A stretch of DNA of 64,000 nt from assembly GCA_035498035.1 (NCBI GenBank), contig DATKAN010000058.1, forward strand, positions 1 through 64,000, written 5' to 3'. This document shows positions 1 to 8,529 of the stretch, piece after piece. The stretch's first letter is position 1. Each line of letters starts with the position of its first letter. The DNA is from Nitrospiria bacterium. GTDB lineage: Bacteria > Nitrospirota > Nitrospiria > JACQBZ01. The notes under the pieces were generated by a model, which worked only from the letters and a program-made list of their open reading frames with translations, made no database searches and was not told the DNA's origin. The translations under genes were made by a program, and so were the position numbers.

Positions 1-168
1 GCCTACGGGTATCCGATCGAGGCCGCGGCACAGATTGCGCTGGGCGTCGTGCGGGACTATCTCGAAGGTCATCGAGGAATCCGCTTGGTCCGCTTTGTCC
101 TTTTCGGCACGATGGCCTTTGAGGTGTATGAACGGGTTTTAAGGGCGATGGGAGGGGAAGGTCGATAA
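1..168 (+). CDS. Macro-domain protein, C-terminal part (5' end outside window)
   Basis: The open frame enters from the left edge and ends at a TAA. The 55 visible residues begin AYGYPIEAAAQIAL and continue with a beta strand (VRFVLFGTMAFEVYERVL). This matches the end of macro domains, which bind ADP-ribose and often act as O-acetyl-ADP-ribose deacetylases. The catalytic and phosphate-binding loops lie outside the window, so activity cannot be judged. The next gene is convergent and starts its 3' end only 7 bases away. Family assignment is fairly secure from the AYGYP turn; the specific function is not. Confidence 0.75.
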   Translation, partial: AYGYPIEAAAQIALGVVRDYLEGHRGIRLVRFVLFGTMAFEVYERVLRAMGGEGR

Positions 169-175
169 ATCCGGC

Positions 176-796
176 CTAGGTTGAATGATTCGCGGACCGG
201 CGGGGGGCTTGATCCCGGTTCACCACCCAGGTCCCGCTTTTTTCCAACATTCGCAGTAGCTGCACGGCGTTGTGGACCTTGAGCTTGGAGTAAATGTTGG
301 CCCGGTGGGTTTCGACCGTTTTGATGCTGATCGAAAGGCGCGCGGAGATCTGGCGATTGTTGGACCCCTGTGCGATCAGGCGGGTGATCTCATGCTCCCG
401 TTTTGTCAGCCGATCCGTTCCGTGGACCGAGTCGGCGCTCTTTGGCTCGTCCGCGGTCTCCGGAAATTCCCGGTCGCTCGTCAAATCGAAGGCGCGGGGG
501 TTCTTAAAGCGGCTTAAAGGGGTTGAAAGATGGATTCCGTGCGCCGTCAATCCATCCCATTCCCGCTTCCAGAGCACCCGTCCATGAAAATGCTCGATCG
601 CGACCGCTTCGGAGGGACGGCTCAGTTCAAGTTCGAGGATGACCTCCGCGTCCAGCGGAAGGGAGGTCTTCGAATAGAAGCAGAGGCCTTGGCGGCTGAT
701 GTTCGCCGTGTAGATGACCCCGCTTTCGGCCGACAAAAGCGTCGCGGCTTTTCCCCGGCTGGTCAACGGAATGCGTATCAGCGACCGTTTCTCCAT
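176..796 (-). CDS. PilZ-LuxR fusion transcriptional regulator
   Basis: A 206-residue protein with two domains. Residues about 4-100 are a PilZ domain: an RxxxR motif (R4-S-L-I-R8) and an NxSxxG motif (NISRQG) are both present, which are the two cyclic di-GMP contact motifs. Residues about 128-190 are a LuxR/FixJ-type helix-turn-helix (LTKREHEITRLIAQG, then ISIKTVETHRANIYSKL). A response-regulator receiver domain is absent. Known: PilZ domains bind c-di-GMP and LuxR C-termini bind DNA. Inferred: a one-component c-di-GMP-responsive transcription factor. It is divergent from the 6S RNA promoter to its right and convergent with the macro-domain gene. Targets are unknown; the pilus genes in this window are one candidate. 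Confidence 0.8.
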   Translation of the reverse strand: MEKRSLIRIPLTSRGKAATLLSAESGVIYTANISRQGLCFYSKTSLPLDAEVILELELSRPSEAVAIEHFHGRVLWKREWDGLTAHGIHLSTPLSRFKNPRAFDLTSDREFPETADEPKSADSVHGTDRLTKREHEITRLIAQGSNNRQISARLSISIKTVETHRANIYSKLKVHNAVQLLRMLEKSGTWVVNRDQAPRRSANHST

Positions 797-888
797 ACTA
801 TTTTAAAAGCTAACCCACTTTCTCGAATTGTCAAGCCTGCCGGATCGGCGGATCCGGAGAGTTCCGGGCGGCCGAACGGATTTTTCGC

Positions 889-917
889 TTGAATTCTTTT
901 TTGGGGTTTGTTATAGT
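889..917 (+). promoter_or_regulatory. Sigma70-type promoter for 6S RNA
   Basis: TTGAAT (889-894) and TATAGT (912-917) are separated by 17 bases, a good housekeeping-type promoter. The predicted start near 924 gives a transcript with about 35 extra bases before the closing stem of the 6S RNA, so a processed leader is possible. Confidence 0.65.
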
Positions 918-954
918 GCCAAGCGTAACGTTTTGAGTTTTACAAGGGCTGAAC

Positions 955-1142
955 ACGTCGCCCCTGCGTTGTTGGTGAGGGGTGAGAAATTTTGACCCAA
1001 CGCCTTGTCTTTGGGAGCCATGCCCTGGGAATGGTGTGCACGCCCCATCGTAACGAGGGGAAGCCTGAAATTCCCATCACGGCGCCCACCTGGAAAACCG
1101 GGTTCAAGACATTCCGCTCTGCCACGGCAATCGCGGGGGCCT
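955..1142 (+). ncRNA. ssrS: 6S RNA
   Basis: 6S RNA mimics an open promoter and sequesters sigma70 RNA polymerase. Segments 960-974 and 1123-1140 form a long closing helix (GCCCCTGCG with CGCGGGGGC, continued by TTGTTG with CGGCAA), with one bulge. The 3' half has the typical order of words: a CCCC..GGGG hairpin, GAAGCCTGAAA, then CACCTGGAAAACCGGGTTCAAG, which resembles the corresponding part of the E. coli RNA (GAGAAGCCTTAAAA, CACCTTGAACCAAGGGTTCAAG). Length of about 185 nt is typical. It has its own promoter, and it lies upstream of rny, as 6S genes do in several bacterial groups. Exact ends are estimated. Confidence 0.82.
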
Positions 1143-1540
1143 AATTAAAACGGGAGAAAACGGGTTTCGGGCAAAGGTTCCGAGGCTTCTGAACTGAGAC
1201 GATAAGGATGGGGAAGGTCTTGAATTTATGGACAGAGAATTCTTCCGGCGGTTTTATCGATTGGATCGAGGCCGGCCGGAATATCTTGGAGCTTGAAAAA
1301 AGGCGGGAGGAATGAATTCGGTTTCTATTTTGACCGGGCGGCGGGAATGGAACGATGATCGATTGTCTTGCGCCTTTCCATGGGCGACGGTCGAAACGCA
1401 TTCCGGGAACCGGTCCCCCGAACGATAGCCTTTGCTCCGCCTTCCATCCCAGCGTCGGTCTTCCTGATCAGCTGTCCTAATCGGCCCGTCTGTTTTCCCC
1501 CGTACAACAAACAGCATCGAAGGAGTTTCTTCAACAGAAT
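1143..1540. other. Intergenic stretch before rny, no gene recognised
   Basis: About 400 bases between the 6S RNA and rny. Short frames occur on both strands, but none has a convincing ribosome site or a recognisable product. No strong terminator (hairpin plus T-run) follows the 6S RNA, so readthrough into rny is possible. An AAGGAG at 1519-1524 lies upstream of rny. Confidence 0.5.
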
Positions 1541-3124
1541 GTGGAGGGGGTGACGATTATTATTACCTGGATCATTGCAGTCATCGCAGCCGCCGGGGGC
1601 GGCGCCGCCGGGGTGGCGGTCGGGTTGTATCTTCGTCGAGAGGGGATCTCCCGAAAATTACGCGAGGCCGAGGAAGGGGCCGCCCGGGTCCTCCGCAACG
1701 CCGAGCAGGAAGCGGAGAACAAGCGGCGGGAGGCCCAGATTGAAAGCAAGAGCCGCATCCTGCAGGAGCGAACCGAGTTTGAGAAGGAAATTCGGGAGCG
1801 CCGATCGGAACTGACCGCGCTGGATCGTCGGTTGAGCCAGCGGGAAGAACATCTGGACAAACGGGCCACCCAGCTGGACCGTCGCGAGGGCGACCTGAAC
1901 CGGATCGACCGGGACCAGGTGGCGCGCGAGAAAGTAATTCGCGACAAAGAAAAGACCCTGGAAGACGGGCTCCGCGAGCAACGGCAGCAGTTGGAGCGCT
2001 TGTCGGGCGTCACGGCGGAGGAGGCCAAGAAGCAGTTGATCCACGCCATGGAGGAAGAGGCGAGGTACGACGCGGCGAAGATGATGAAGCGGATCACGGA
2101 AGAAACCCGCGAGAAGGCCGAACGCGAATCGAAAGAGATCATGGTCACCGCGATGCAGCGTCTTTCACGGGATTATATCGCGGAGGCGACCATCTCGGTC
2201 GTGAATCTGCCCAATGAAGGGATGAAAGGCCGTATCATCGGCCGCGAGGGTCGGAACATCCGGGCCCTGGAAAGCGCCACGGGCATCGACCTGATCATCG
2301 ACGACACGCCGGACGCCGTCATCGTCTCCGGGTTCGATCCCTACCGTCGGGAGATCGCCAAGATCGCCCTGGAGCGTCTCATGTCGGACGGGAGGATTCA
2401 CCCGGCCCGCATCGAGGAGATGGTGGAGAAGGTCAAGAAGGAGCTGGACAAGCTGATGAAGGAAGAGGCCGAGAAGATCATTTTCGACCTCGGACTTCAG
2501 GACTTCCATCCCGAAATCGTGAAGACGCTGGGCCGCCTGAAGTACCGGACCAGTTACGGACAGAATAATCTGGCCCACGCGCGGGAAGCGGCTTTCATCG
2601 CCGGGATCATGGCCTCGGAGCTGGGCATGGATGTCAAGCTGAGCAAACGGGCGGCGCTCCTCCATGACATCGGCAAGGCCGTCAGTCATGAGGAAGAAGG
2701 CTCTCATGCGGCCTTGGGCGCCGACCTCGTGAAGCGTTACGGCGAGTCGCCGAAGGTGGTGAACGCGGTCGCCGCGCACCACGGGGAAATCGAGGCCACC
2801 TGTATCGAGTCGGTTCTGGTGATGGGTGCCGAGGGACTTTCGGCGGCGCGGCCGGGGGCGCGGAGGGAATCCGTCGAATCCTACGTGAAGCGCCTGGAAA
2901 AACTGGAACAGCTGGCCACCTCCTTCAAGGGCGTGGAAAAGGCCTATGCGATTCAGGCAGGCCGCGAGATCCGGATTATCGTCAAGCAGGACGAAGTGTC
3001 GGACGCCGAATCGGCCATGATCTCGAGGGAGATCGCCAAGAAGGTGGAACAGGAATTAACCTATCCCGGCCAGATTAAGGTGACCGTGATCCGCGAGAAC
3101 CGGTACATCGAGTACGCCCGGTAA
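1541..3124 (+). CDS. rny: Ribonuclease Y
   Basis: RNase Y is a membrane-anchored endoribonuclease that initiates mRNA decay. The 527-residue protein has an N-terminal membrane helix (about 6-30), a long charged coiled coil (about 35-205), a KH domain with the GRIIGREGRNIR loop at 230-241, and an HD domain with metal ligands including H346 and H375-D376 (LLHDIGKA). Length is close to the family norm of about 520. The start is GTG, with AAGGAG 16 bases upstream; a second GTG at 1550 directly follows GGAGGGG, so the start is uncertain by three codons. The next gene encodes a YmdB-like protein, the usual partner of rny. Confidence 0.95.
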   Translation: MEGVTIIITWIIAVIAAAGGGAAGVAVGLYLRREGISRKLREAEEGAARVLRNAEQEAENKRREAQIESKSRILQERTEFEKEIRERRSELTALDRRLSQREEHLDKRATQLDRREGDLNRIDRDQVAREKVIRDKEKTLEDGLREQRQQLERLSGVTAEEAKKQLIHAMEEEARYDAAKMMKRITEETREKAERESKEIMVTAMQRLSRDYIAEATISVVNLPNEGMKGRIIGREGRNIRALESATGIDLIIDDTPDAVIVSGFDPYRREIAKIALERLMSDGRIHPARIEEMVEKVKKELDKLMKEEAEKIIFDLGLQDFHPEIVKTLGRLKYRTSYGQNNLAHAREAAFIAGIMASELGMDVKLSKRAALLHDIGKAVSHEEEGSHAALGADLVKRYGESPKVVNAVAAHHGEIEATCIESVLVMGAEGLSAARPGARRESVESYVKRLEKLEQLATSFKGVEKAYAIQAGREIRIIVKQDEVSDAESAMISREIAKKVEQELTYPGQIKVTVIRENRYIEYAR

Positions 3125-3126
3125 TC

Positions 3127-3154
3127 GTAGGGGCGATGCATGCATCGCCCCTAC
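3127..3154. repeat. 28-bp perfect palindrome (GTAGGGGC family)
   Basis: GTAGGGGCGATGCA is followed immediately by its exact reverse complement, three bases after the rny stop. It belongs to the same family as palindromes at 45177, 47261 and 50026 in the nuo operon. As RNA it would form a strong hairpin between rny and the next gene; there is no T-run, so it does not look like a simple terminator. Confidence 0.85.
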
Positions 3155-3176
3155 ATCGTTAATGGGATAAGCTTTC

Positions 3177-3959
3177 GTGAAAATTTTAATGATCGGGGAC
3201 ATTATCGGCGAGCCCGGACGGAATATTCTGGCCCGGAAGCTCAGCCATCTGATGGAGACCTACGAAATCGATTTCGTGATCGCCAACGGAGAGAATTCCG
3301 CGGGCGGGTTCGGGATCACTCCCAAGATCGCCGAAGAGTTGTACCTTCTGGGCGTCGATGTGATCACCACCGGAAACCACGTCTGGGACAAGAAGGAGAT
3401 CGTGGACTATATCACGCAGCAGCCGCGTCTTCTTCGGCCGGCCAATTATCCCGATTCGACGCCCGGAGCCGGTTCGGCCGTGATCAGCCTCAGCCGGACG
3501 GAAAAGGTGGCGGTGCTTCAGTTAATGGGCCGGGTCTTCATGCCGACCACGGACTGTCCTTTCCAGATCGGCTGGCGCGAGGTCGCACGTCTCCGGGCCG
3601 AGACCCCGATCATCATCGTGGACATGCATGCCGAGGCCACCTCGGAGAAGCGGGCCATGGGGTGGTATCTGGACGGCGAGGTCAGCGCGGTCGTGGGAAC
3701 CCACACCCATGTCCAGACGGCCGACGAAGAGATCCTCCCGAAGGGCACCGCCTATCTCACGGATGCCGGCATGACGGGGCCGATGCATTCGGTCATCGGA
3801 ATGAATAAAGATCAAGTGATCCACCGCTTTCTGCACCAGATGCCGCAGCGGTTCGAGATGGGCGGCGGTCCGTGCGTGATTTCGGCCGCCCTCCTGACCG
3901 TCGATGTCAACGGACGGGCCCAGTCCATCGTCCGGCTGCAGGTGAAGGATACGGATTAG
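3177..3959 (+). CDS. YmdB-like metallophosphoesterase (TIGR00282 family)
   Basis: A 260-residue calcineurin-like phosphoesterase starting at GTG. Metal-binding motifs are visible in order: GDIIGEPGR (D8), ANGENSAGGFG, TTGNHVWD, VDMHAEATSEK and GTHTHVQTADE. Bacillus YmdB hydrolyses 2',3'-cyclic nucleotides, influences biofilm and motility decisions, and is encoded next to RNase Y. The same adjacency here supports a role in RNA turnover or signalling. Full length for the family (about 260). A 28-bp palindrome separates it from rny, so the two may be differently stabilised on a shared transcript. Confidence 0.9.
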   Translation: MKILMIGDIIGEPGRNILARKLSHLMETYEIDFVIANGENSAGGFGITPKIAEELYLLGVDVITTGNHVWDKKEIVDYITQQPRLLRPANYPDSTPGAGSAVISLSRTEKVAVLQLMGRVFMPTTDCPFQIGWREVARLRAETPIIIVDMHAEATSEKRAMGWYLDGEVSAVVGTHTHVQTADEEILPKGTAYLTDAGMTGPMHSVIGMNKDQVIHRFLHQMPQRFEMGGGPCVISAALLTVDVNGRAQSIVRLQVKDTD

Positions 3960-3979
3960 AGCGCACGTCCTCTTAGGCC

Positions 3980-5323
3980 ATGATGCCAAACGCTTCCCAC
4001 GCCCCGATTCTTTCGGTGTCGGCCCTGACGCGGCTCATCAAGCAGCAGCTGGAGAACCGCTTCGTCGACGTCTGGGTCGAAGGAGAAACGTCCAACCTGA
4101 GAATGCCGGGCTCCGGGCACCTTTATTTCACCCTCAAGGATGAAAGCGCGCAGCTTCGGGCCGTGCTTTTTCGATCCTCGGGACGTTCCGTCAAGTTTAT
4201 TCCAAAAGAAGGACAGCAGGTCCTGTGCCACGGTCGTATGACGGTCTACGAGCCGCGGGGGGAGTATCAGATCGTCGTCGATTCCATCGAGCCCCGGGGG
4301 ATCGGAGCCCTCCAGGCGGCTTTCGAGCAACTGAAGGAGCGCCTTCAGAAAGAAGGCCTCTTTGATCCTTCGCGCAAAAAGCCGCTCCCGGCGCTTCCGC
4401 GCCGAATCGGCATCGTGACGTCGCCGACGGGCGCGGCGATCCGGGACATGCTCAAGGTGTTGAACGGACCCCGGGCGAGGCTGGAGATCGTGATCGATCC
4501 GGTGCCGGTCCAGGGGGAAGGCGCCGCGGAGGCCATCGCCGCGGCCATCGACGAATTAAACGACCGGGGCCCGTTCGATCTCCTGATCGTCGGACGCGGC
4601 GGCGGCTCGTTGGAAGATCTGTGGGCCTTCAACGAGGAAGCCGTTGCCCGGGCGATCTTCCGGTCCAAAATTCCGGTCATCTCGGCCGTCGGTCACGAGG
4701 TGGATTATACCATTTCGGATTTCGTCGCGGACCATCGGGCCCCCACCCCGACAGCGGCGGCCGAACGGGTGATACAGGCCCGCCGGGAATGGCAGGATCG
4801 GGTCGCATTTCAAAGGGTTCGTATGGGCCACGAAATGCAACGCGGATTCGACAGGGTCCGGAGCCGTCTGAACGTTTTTCAACGGGCGCTTCGCGATCCA
4901 CGCAAGTCCATCGAAGCCCATCTGCTCCGCCTGGACGAGCTGGAGGGGCGCATCCGTCGGGGACTGTTCAACACGTTGCGGCAACAGGCCCAGCGCCTGC
5001 GGCATGCCCGTGAGAGCCTCCGGCACCGCAGCCCGGTGGACCGCCTGCACCGGCTCGGGACGCAGACTCAGGAGCTGACCAAGCGCTTTGAACTCCAGGC
5101 GGGGTATTATCTCCGCCAAAAGCGGAATCGTCTGGAATCCCTGTTGACCGCCCTGGACGGTTTAAGCCCGCTCGCCATCTTAAGCCGCGGATACAGCATT
5201 ACGCGGAAGCTTCCGGAGCTGGGGCTCATCAAAAAGGCGCAGGAAGTGGATCCGGGCGAGCGCGTGCAAGTCCGCTTGCATCAAGGCGCTTTGATCTGCC
5301 GTGTCGAAGAAACCGAGGGATAA
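3980..5323 (+). CDS. xseA: Exodeoxyribonuclease VII large subunit
   Basis: ExoVII degrades single-stranded DNA in both directions and acts in repair. The 447-residue product has an N-terminal OB-fold (about 9-110: LSVSALTRLIKQQLE, WVEGETSN), the catalytic region (GIVTSPTGAAIRDML, LIVGRGGGSLEDLWAFN, ISAVGHEVDYTISDFVADHRAPTPTAAAE) and a C-terminal coiled coil ending in the usual LSRGYSI segment. Two adjacent ATGs are possible. The small subunit gene begins 4 bases after its stop, so the two are co-translated. Confidence 0.95.
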   Translation: MMPNASHAPILSVSALTRLIKQQLENRFVDVWVEGETSNLRMPGSGHLYFTLKDESAQLRAVLFRSSGRSVKFIPKEGQQVLCHGRMTVYEPRGEYQIVVDSIEPRGIGALQAAFEQLKERLQKEGLFDPSRKKPLPALPRRIGIVTSPTGAAIRDMLKVLNGPRARLEIVIDPVPVQGEGAAEAIAAAIDELNDRGPFDLLIVGRGGGSLEDLWAFNEEAVARAIFRSKIPVISAVGHEVDYTISDFVADHRAPTPTAAAERVIQARREWQDRVAFQRVRMGHEMQRGFDRVRSRLNVFQRALRDPRKSIEAHLLRLDELEGRIRRGLFNTLRQQAQRLRHARESLRHRSPVDRLHRLGTQTQELTKRFELQAGYYLRQKRNRLESLLTALDGLSPLAILSRGYSITRKLPELGLIKKAQEVDPGERVQVRLHQGALICRVEETEG

Positions 5324-5327
5324 TCCG

Positions 5328-5606
5328 ATGGCCCAATTCAAATTTGAGGATGCGCTGGCCCGACTTGAAACCATCGTTGGACAGCTCGAAAAGGGCGATC
5401 TTCCCCTTGAAGATTCGCTGAAGATCTTCGAGGAGGGGGTCCGGCTTTCCAAAAATTGTTTGAAGTTGCTTGAAGAGGCGGAACGCAAGGTGGAGATCCT
5501 GTTGCAGGATAAGGACGGCCGGAAACGCCCCAGGCCCTTTGAAATGGAAAAGGAAGACCGGGAAGGGGTCCACGAAGACATCCCCGATGCTGAAGACCAG
5601 GATTGA
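5328..5606 (+). CDS. xseB: Exodeoxyribonuclease VII small subunit
   Basis: A 92-residue helical protein starting MAQFKFEDALARLETIV, with the XseB signature LEKGDLPLEDSLKIFEEGVRL. It forms the multimeric sheath of ExoVII around XseA. The ATG was chosen over an in-frame upstream GTG because GAGGGA lies 7 bases before it and the family begins here. The C-terminal tail is acidic and charged. Its last 20 bases overlap the ispA start, which suggests translational coupling. Confidence 0.92.
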   Translation: MAQFKFEDALARLETIVGQLEKGDLPLEDSLKIFEEGVRLSKNCLKLLEEAERKVEILLQDKDGRKRPRPFEMEKEDREGVHEDIPDAEDQD

Positions 5607-6528
5607 ACGGGAACTGAAGCAATATCTGGAAGACCGGAGGGCCCGGATCGACCGGACGCTGGAGGTTTACCTCCCGACCGCGATGACCGTTCCGGAGCGG
5701 CTTCACGAGGCAATGCGCTACAGCCTTTTCGCCGGGGGGAAACGGATCCGGCCGATTCTCGCGATCGCGGCCTTCGAAGCGGTCTCGGGAGAAGGGCGGC
5801 CCCCCGATACAATAGACTCGATACTGCCGGTCGTGGCCTCCATCGAGTTGGTCCACACCTATTCCCTGGTTCATGACGATCTTCCGGCGATGGACGACGA
5901 CGACTATCGTCGCGGTCGGCTCACCAGCCACAAAAAGTTCGGCGAGGCGGCCGCCATCCTGTCGGGCGACGCGCTTCTGAGCGCGGCCTTTGCCCTTCTC
6001 TCGGATCGAGACTTGAATCGGACGATCCCGCCGGATATACTGCTATCGGTCATTCAGGAACTCGGGCTGGCGGCCGGGAGCCTTGGGATGGTCGGGGGAC
6101 AGTTCGTGGACATGGAGTCCGAGGGCCTGATCGGATCGCAGACCGTATCGGAAGAAACCCTCCGCTATGTCCATTCCCATAAAACCGGCGCGCTGATCCG
6201 CGCCGCCGTCCGGATCGGGGCGCTTCTGGGGAGGGCCGGGACGGAAGCGCTGTCTTCCGTGACGGCCTACGGGGAGAAGGCGGGACTGGCGTTCCAGGTC
6301 GCGGACGACATCCTTGATCTGGAAGGGACGGAGAAGGAAACCGGGAAGCGTGTTCGAAAAGACGATGCCCATCGCAAATTAACCTACCCGACGGTCGTGG
6401 GCCTGGAAGCGTCCAAGCGCTTTGCCGATCGGCTAATCCGCGAGGCCGATGAGGCGTTGGCCTCTTTCGGCCCCGAGGCGGATCCCCTCCGGGCGATCGC
6501 GCGGTTCATCGTCGAGAGGAAGTCTTGA
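5587..6528 (+). CDS. ispA: Polyprenyl (farnesyl/geranylgeranyl) diphosphate synthase
   Basis: Condenses isopentenyl diphosphate with allylic diphosphates to make C15 or C20 prenyl chains in the cytoplasm. With ATG at 5587 the product is 313 residues. The first aspartate-rich motif is DDLPAMD (97-103) and the second is DDILD (240-244); GKRIRP near 51 and the GGQF region are also present. The frame is open further upstream, but the family starts here. It sits between xseB and dxs, the standard arrangement linking isoprenoid precursor supply with prenyl elongation. Chain length cannot be fixed by inspection alone. Confidence 0.93.
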   Translation: MLKTRIERELKQYLEDRRARIDRTLEVYLPTAMTVPERLHEAMRYSLFAGGKRIRPILAIAAFEAVSGEGRPPDTIDSILPVVASIELVHTYSLVHDDLPAMDDDDYRRGRLTSHKKFGEAAAILSGDALLSAAFALLSDRDLNRTIPPDILLSVIQELGLAAGSLGMVGGQFVDMESEGLIGSQTVSEETLRYVHSHKTGALIRAAVRIGALLGRAGTEALSSVTAYGEKAGLAFQVADDILDLEGTEKETGKRVRKDDAHRKLTYPTVVGLEASKRFADRLIREADEALASFGPEADPLRAIARFIVERKS

Positions 6529-6575
6529 TCCGGAAAGCCAATCGGTAAGGCGTCTTTTTATAGAAGGAGTCATTC

Positions 6576-8525
6576 ATGCGTTTGTTGGACAGGATCAACA
6601 GCCCGTCGGATCTGAAAAAACTTCCCCGGACGGACCTCCCGGCGCTGGCGCAGGAAATACGGGAAGAAATCATCCGGGTCACCTCGATCAACGGAGGCCA
6701 CCTCGCGACCAATCTGGGCATTGTCGAGCTGACGCTGGCGTTGCACGCCGTCTTCGACGCGCCGCGGGACAAGATCGTCTGGGATACCGGCAATCAGGTT
6801 TATGCGCACAAATTGATCACCGGCCGGCGGGAGCAGTTTGACACGATCCGACGATTCGGGGGGCTCAGCGGGTTCACCCGTCGCGAAGAAAGCCCGTACG
6901 ACTCTTTCAATGCCGGCCACGCCGGGACCTCGATTTCGGCTGCGCTGGGCATGGTGGAGGCGCGCGATCATCTCGGACAGAATCACAAGGTGATCGCCGT
7001 GATCGGGGACGGCGCGATGACGGCCGGAATGGTTTACGAAGGGCTCAACCAGGCCGGGGCCTCCAAAAAGGATTTCATCGTCATCCTCAATGACAACGAG
7101 ATGTCGATCTCGAAGAATGTCGGGGCGATCTCGGCCTACCTATCCCGAATCATCACGGGCCAGTTCTATACCAAGGTGAAGGAGGAGGCCAAGCACCTTT
7201 TGAAAACAATCCCCCGAATCGGGCCGCCCATGATCAAGGCCGCGCACAAGGTGGAGGAATCGGCCAAAGGGTTCATCGGGCCGGGTCTTCTGTTTGAGGA
7301 ACTGGGATTTCAATACATCGGTCCGATCGACGGAAACCGCTTCGAGCATCTCTTCCCGACCCTGGAGAATATCAGCCGCTTGAAGGGCCCGATCCTGGTT
7401 CATGTCATCACGAAAAAAGGCAAAGGATACGAGCCGGCCGAACGGAATCCGGTCACGCTCCATGCGGCCTCGCCTTTTCAAGTCCAGACAGGGCAGGCCC
7501 GCAAGACCCCCCGTTTTCCGACGTACACGCAGGTCTTCGCCTCGACATTGGGCCGGCTGGCCAAGCGGGATAAACAGATCATGGCGATCACGGCCGCGAT
7601 GCCGGAGGGCACGGGACTTTCCCGGTTCGCCCAGGAATTTCCGGATCGTTGCTATGACGTCGGGATCGCCGAGCCCCACGCCGTCACCTTTGCGGCCGGG
7701 CTGGCGGCCGCGGGTCTCCGCCCGGTGGTCGCGATCTATTCCACGTTCATGCAACGGGCCTACGATCAGATCCTTCATGATGTCTGCATTCAGAACCTCC
7801 CGGTCGTGCTTTGTCTGGACCGCGCCGGTCTCGTCGGAGAAGACGGCCACACGCACCACGGGATCTTTGATATCGGATTCCTTCGCATCATTCCCAACCT
7901 CGTGATCATGGCCCCGAAGGATGAGAACGAGCTGCAGCACATGGTCTACACCGCGACCAAACACGAGGGACCGGTGGCAATCCGTTATCCGCGCGGGGAA
8001 GGTCTCGGGGTGGGAATGGATGCGCGGTTGATGCGGCTTCCCATCGGTAAGGCCGAGTTGCTGAAAAACGGGAACGATGTGGCGATTCTGGCCTTGGGTC
8101 ACGGGGTCTACCCTTCGCTGGAGGCGGCCCGCGAGCTCGAAAAAGAGGGGATTTCGGCGGCCCTGGCGAATGTCCGTTTTGTCAAACCCCTCGATCGCGA
8201 ATTGATATCGCAGCTGGCCCGGAGGACGCGGCGCCTGGTGACCGTGGAAGAGCATGTTTTGCAGGGCGGTTTCGGCTCGGCCGTATTGGAAGTCCTGGAA
8301 GAGGAAGGCCTGTCTGGTGTGGAGGTGAAACGGATCGGCCTGCCAGACCATTTTATCCAGCACGGCGCGGTCCGAACGTTGCGCGAGCGCTTCGGTTTCA
8401 CGGCCGAAACGCTTCTTCGCGACATCCAATTCTTTGTCCAGGCCGGCCTCTCCCCCCTCCGTCTGCCGGAGGCGCAGAGACAGGCGGGCCATCCAAACGT
8501 GGAAGTGCCGCGGCGGGTGGGTTGA
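6576..8525 (+). CDS. dxs: 1-deoxy-D-xylulose-5-phosphate synthase
   Basis: Thiamine-diphosphate enzyme joining pyruvate and glyceraldehyde 3-phosphate at the first step of the MEP isoprenoid pathway. The 649-residue protein has the TPP motif GDGAMTAG at 144-151 with NDNEMS at 172-177, the N-terminal VWDTGNQVYAHK segment, a pyrimidine-binding domain with DVGIAEPHAV, and a C-terminal transketolase domain (VEEHVLQGGFGSAV). Length is slightly above the usual 620-640. AGAAGGAG-type ribosome site precedes the ATG. It follows ispA by 47 bases and precedes tlyA by 4. Confidence 0.95.
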   Translation: MRLLDRINSPSDLKKLPRTDLPALAQEIREEIIRVTSINGGHLATNLGIVELTLALHAVFDAPRDKIVWDTGNQVYAHKLITGRREQFDTIRRFGGLSGFTRREESPYDSFNAGHAGTSISAALGMVEARDHLGQNHKVIAVIGDGAMTAGMVYEGLNQAGASKKDFIVILNDNEMSISKNVGAISAYLSRIITGQFYTKVKEEAKHLLKTIPRIGPPMIKAAHKVEESAKGFIGPGLLFEELGFQYIGPIDGNRFEHLFPTLENISRLKGPILVHVITKKGKGYEPAERNPVTLHAASPFQVQTGQARKTPRFPTYTQVFASTLGRLAKRDKQIMAITAAMPEGTGLSRFAQEFPDRCYDVGIAEPHAVTFAAGLAAAGLRPVVAIYSTFMQRAYDQILHDVCIQNLPVVLCLDRAGLVGEDGHTHHGIFDIGFLRIIPNLVIMAPKDENELQHMVYTATKHEGPVAIRYPRGEGLGVGMDARLMRLPIGKAELLKNGNDVAILALGHGVYPSLEAARELEKEGISAALANVRFVKPLDRELISQLARRTRRLVTVEEHVLQGGFGSAVLEVLEEEGLSGVEVKRIGLPDHFIQHGAVRTLRERFGFTAETLLRDIQFFVQAGLSPLRLPEAQRQAGHPNVEVPRRVG

Positions 8526-8529
8526 TCCG

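Noticed and set aside
1143-1540. Possible short genes between 6S RNA and rny
   Set aside because: Several overlapping frames on both strands, none with a family motif or good ribosome site.
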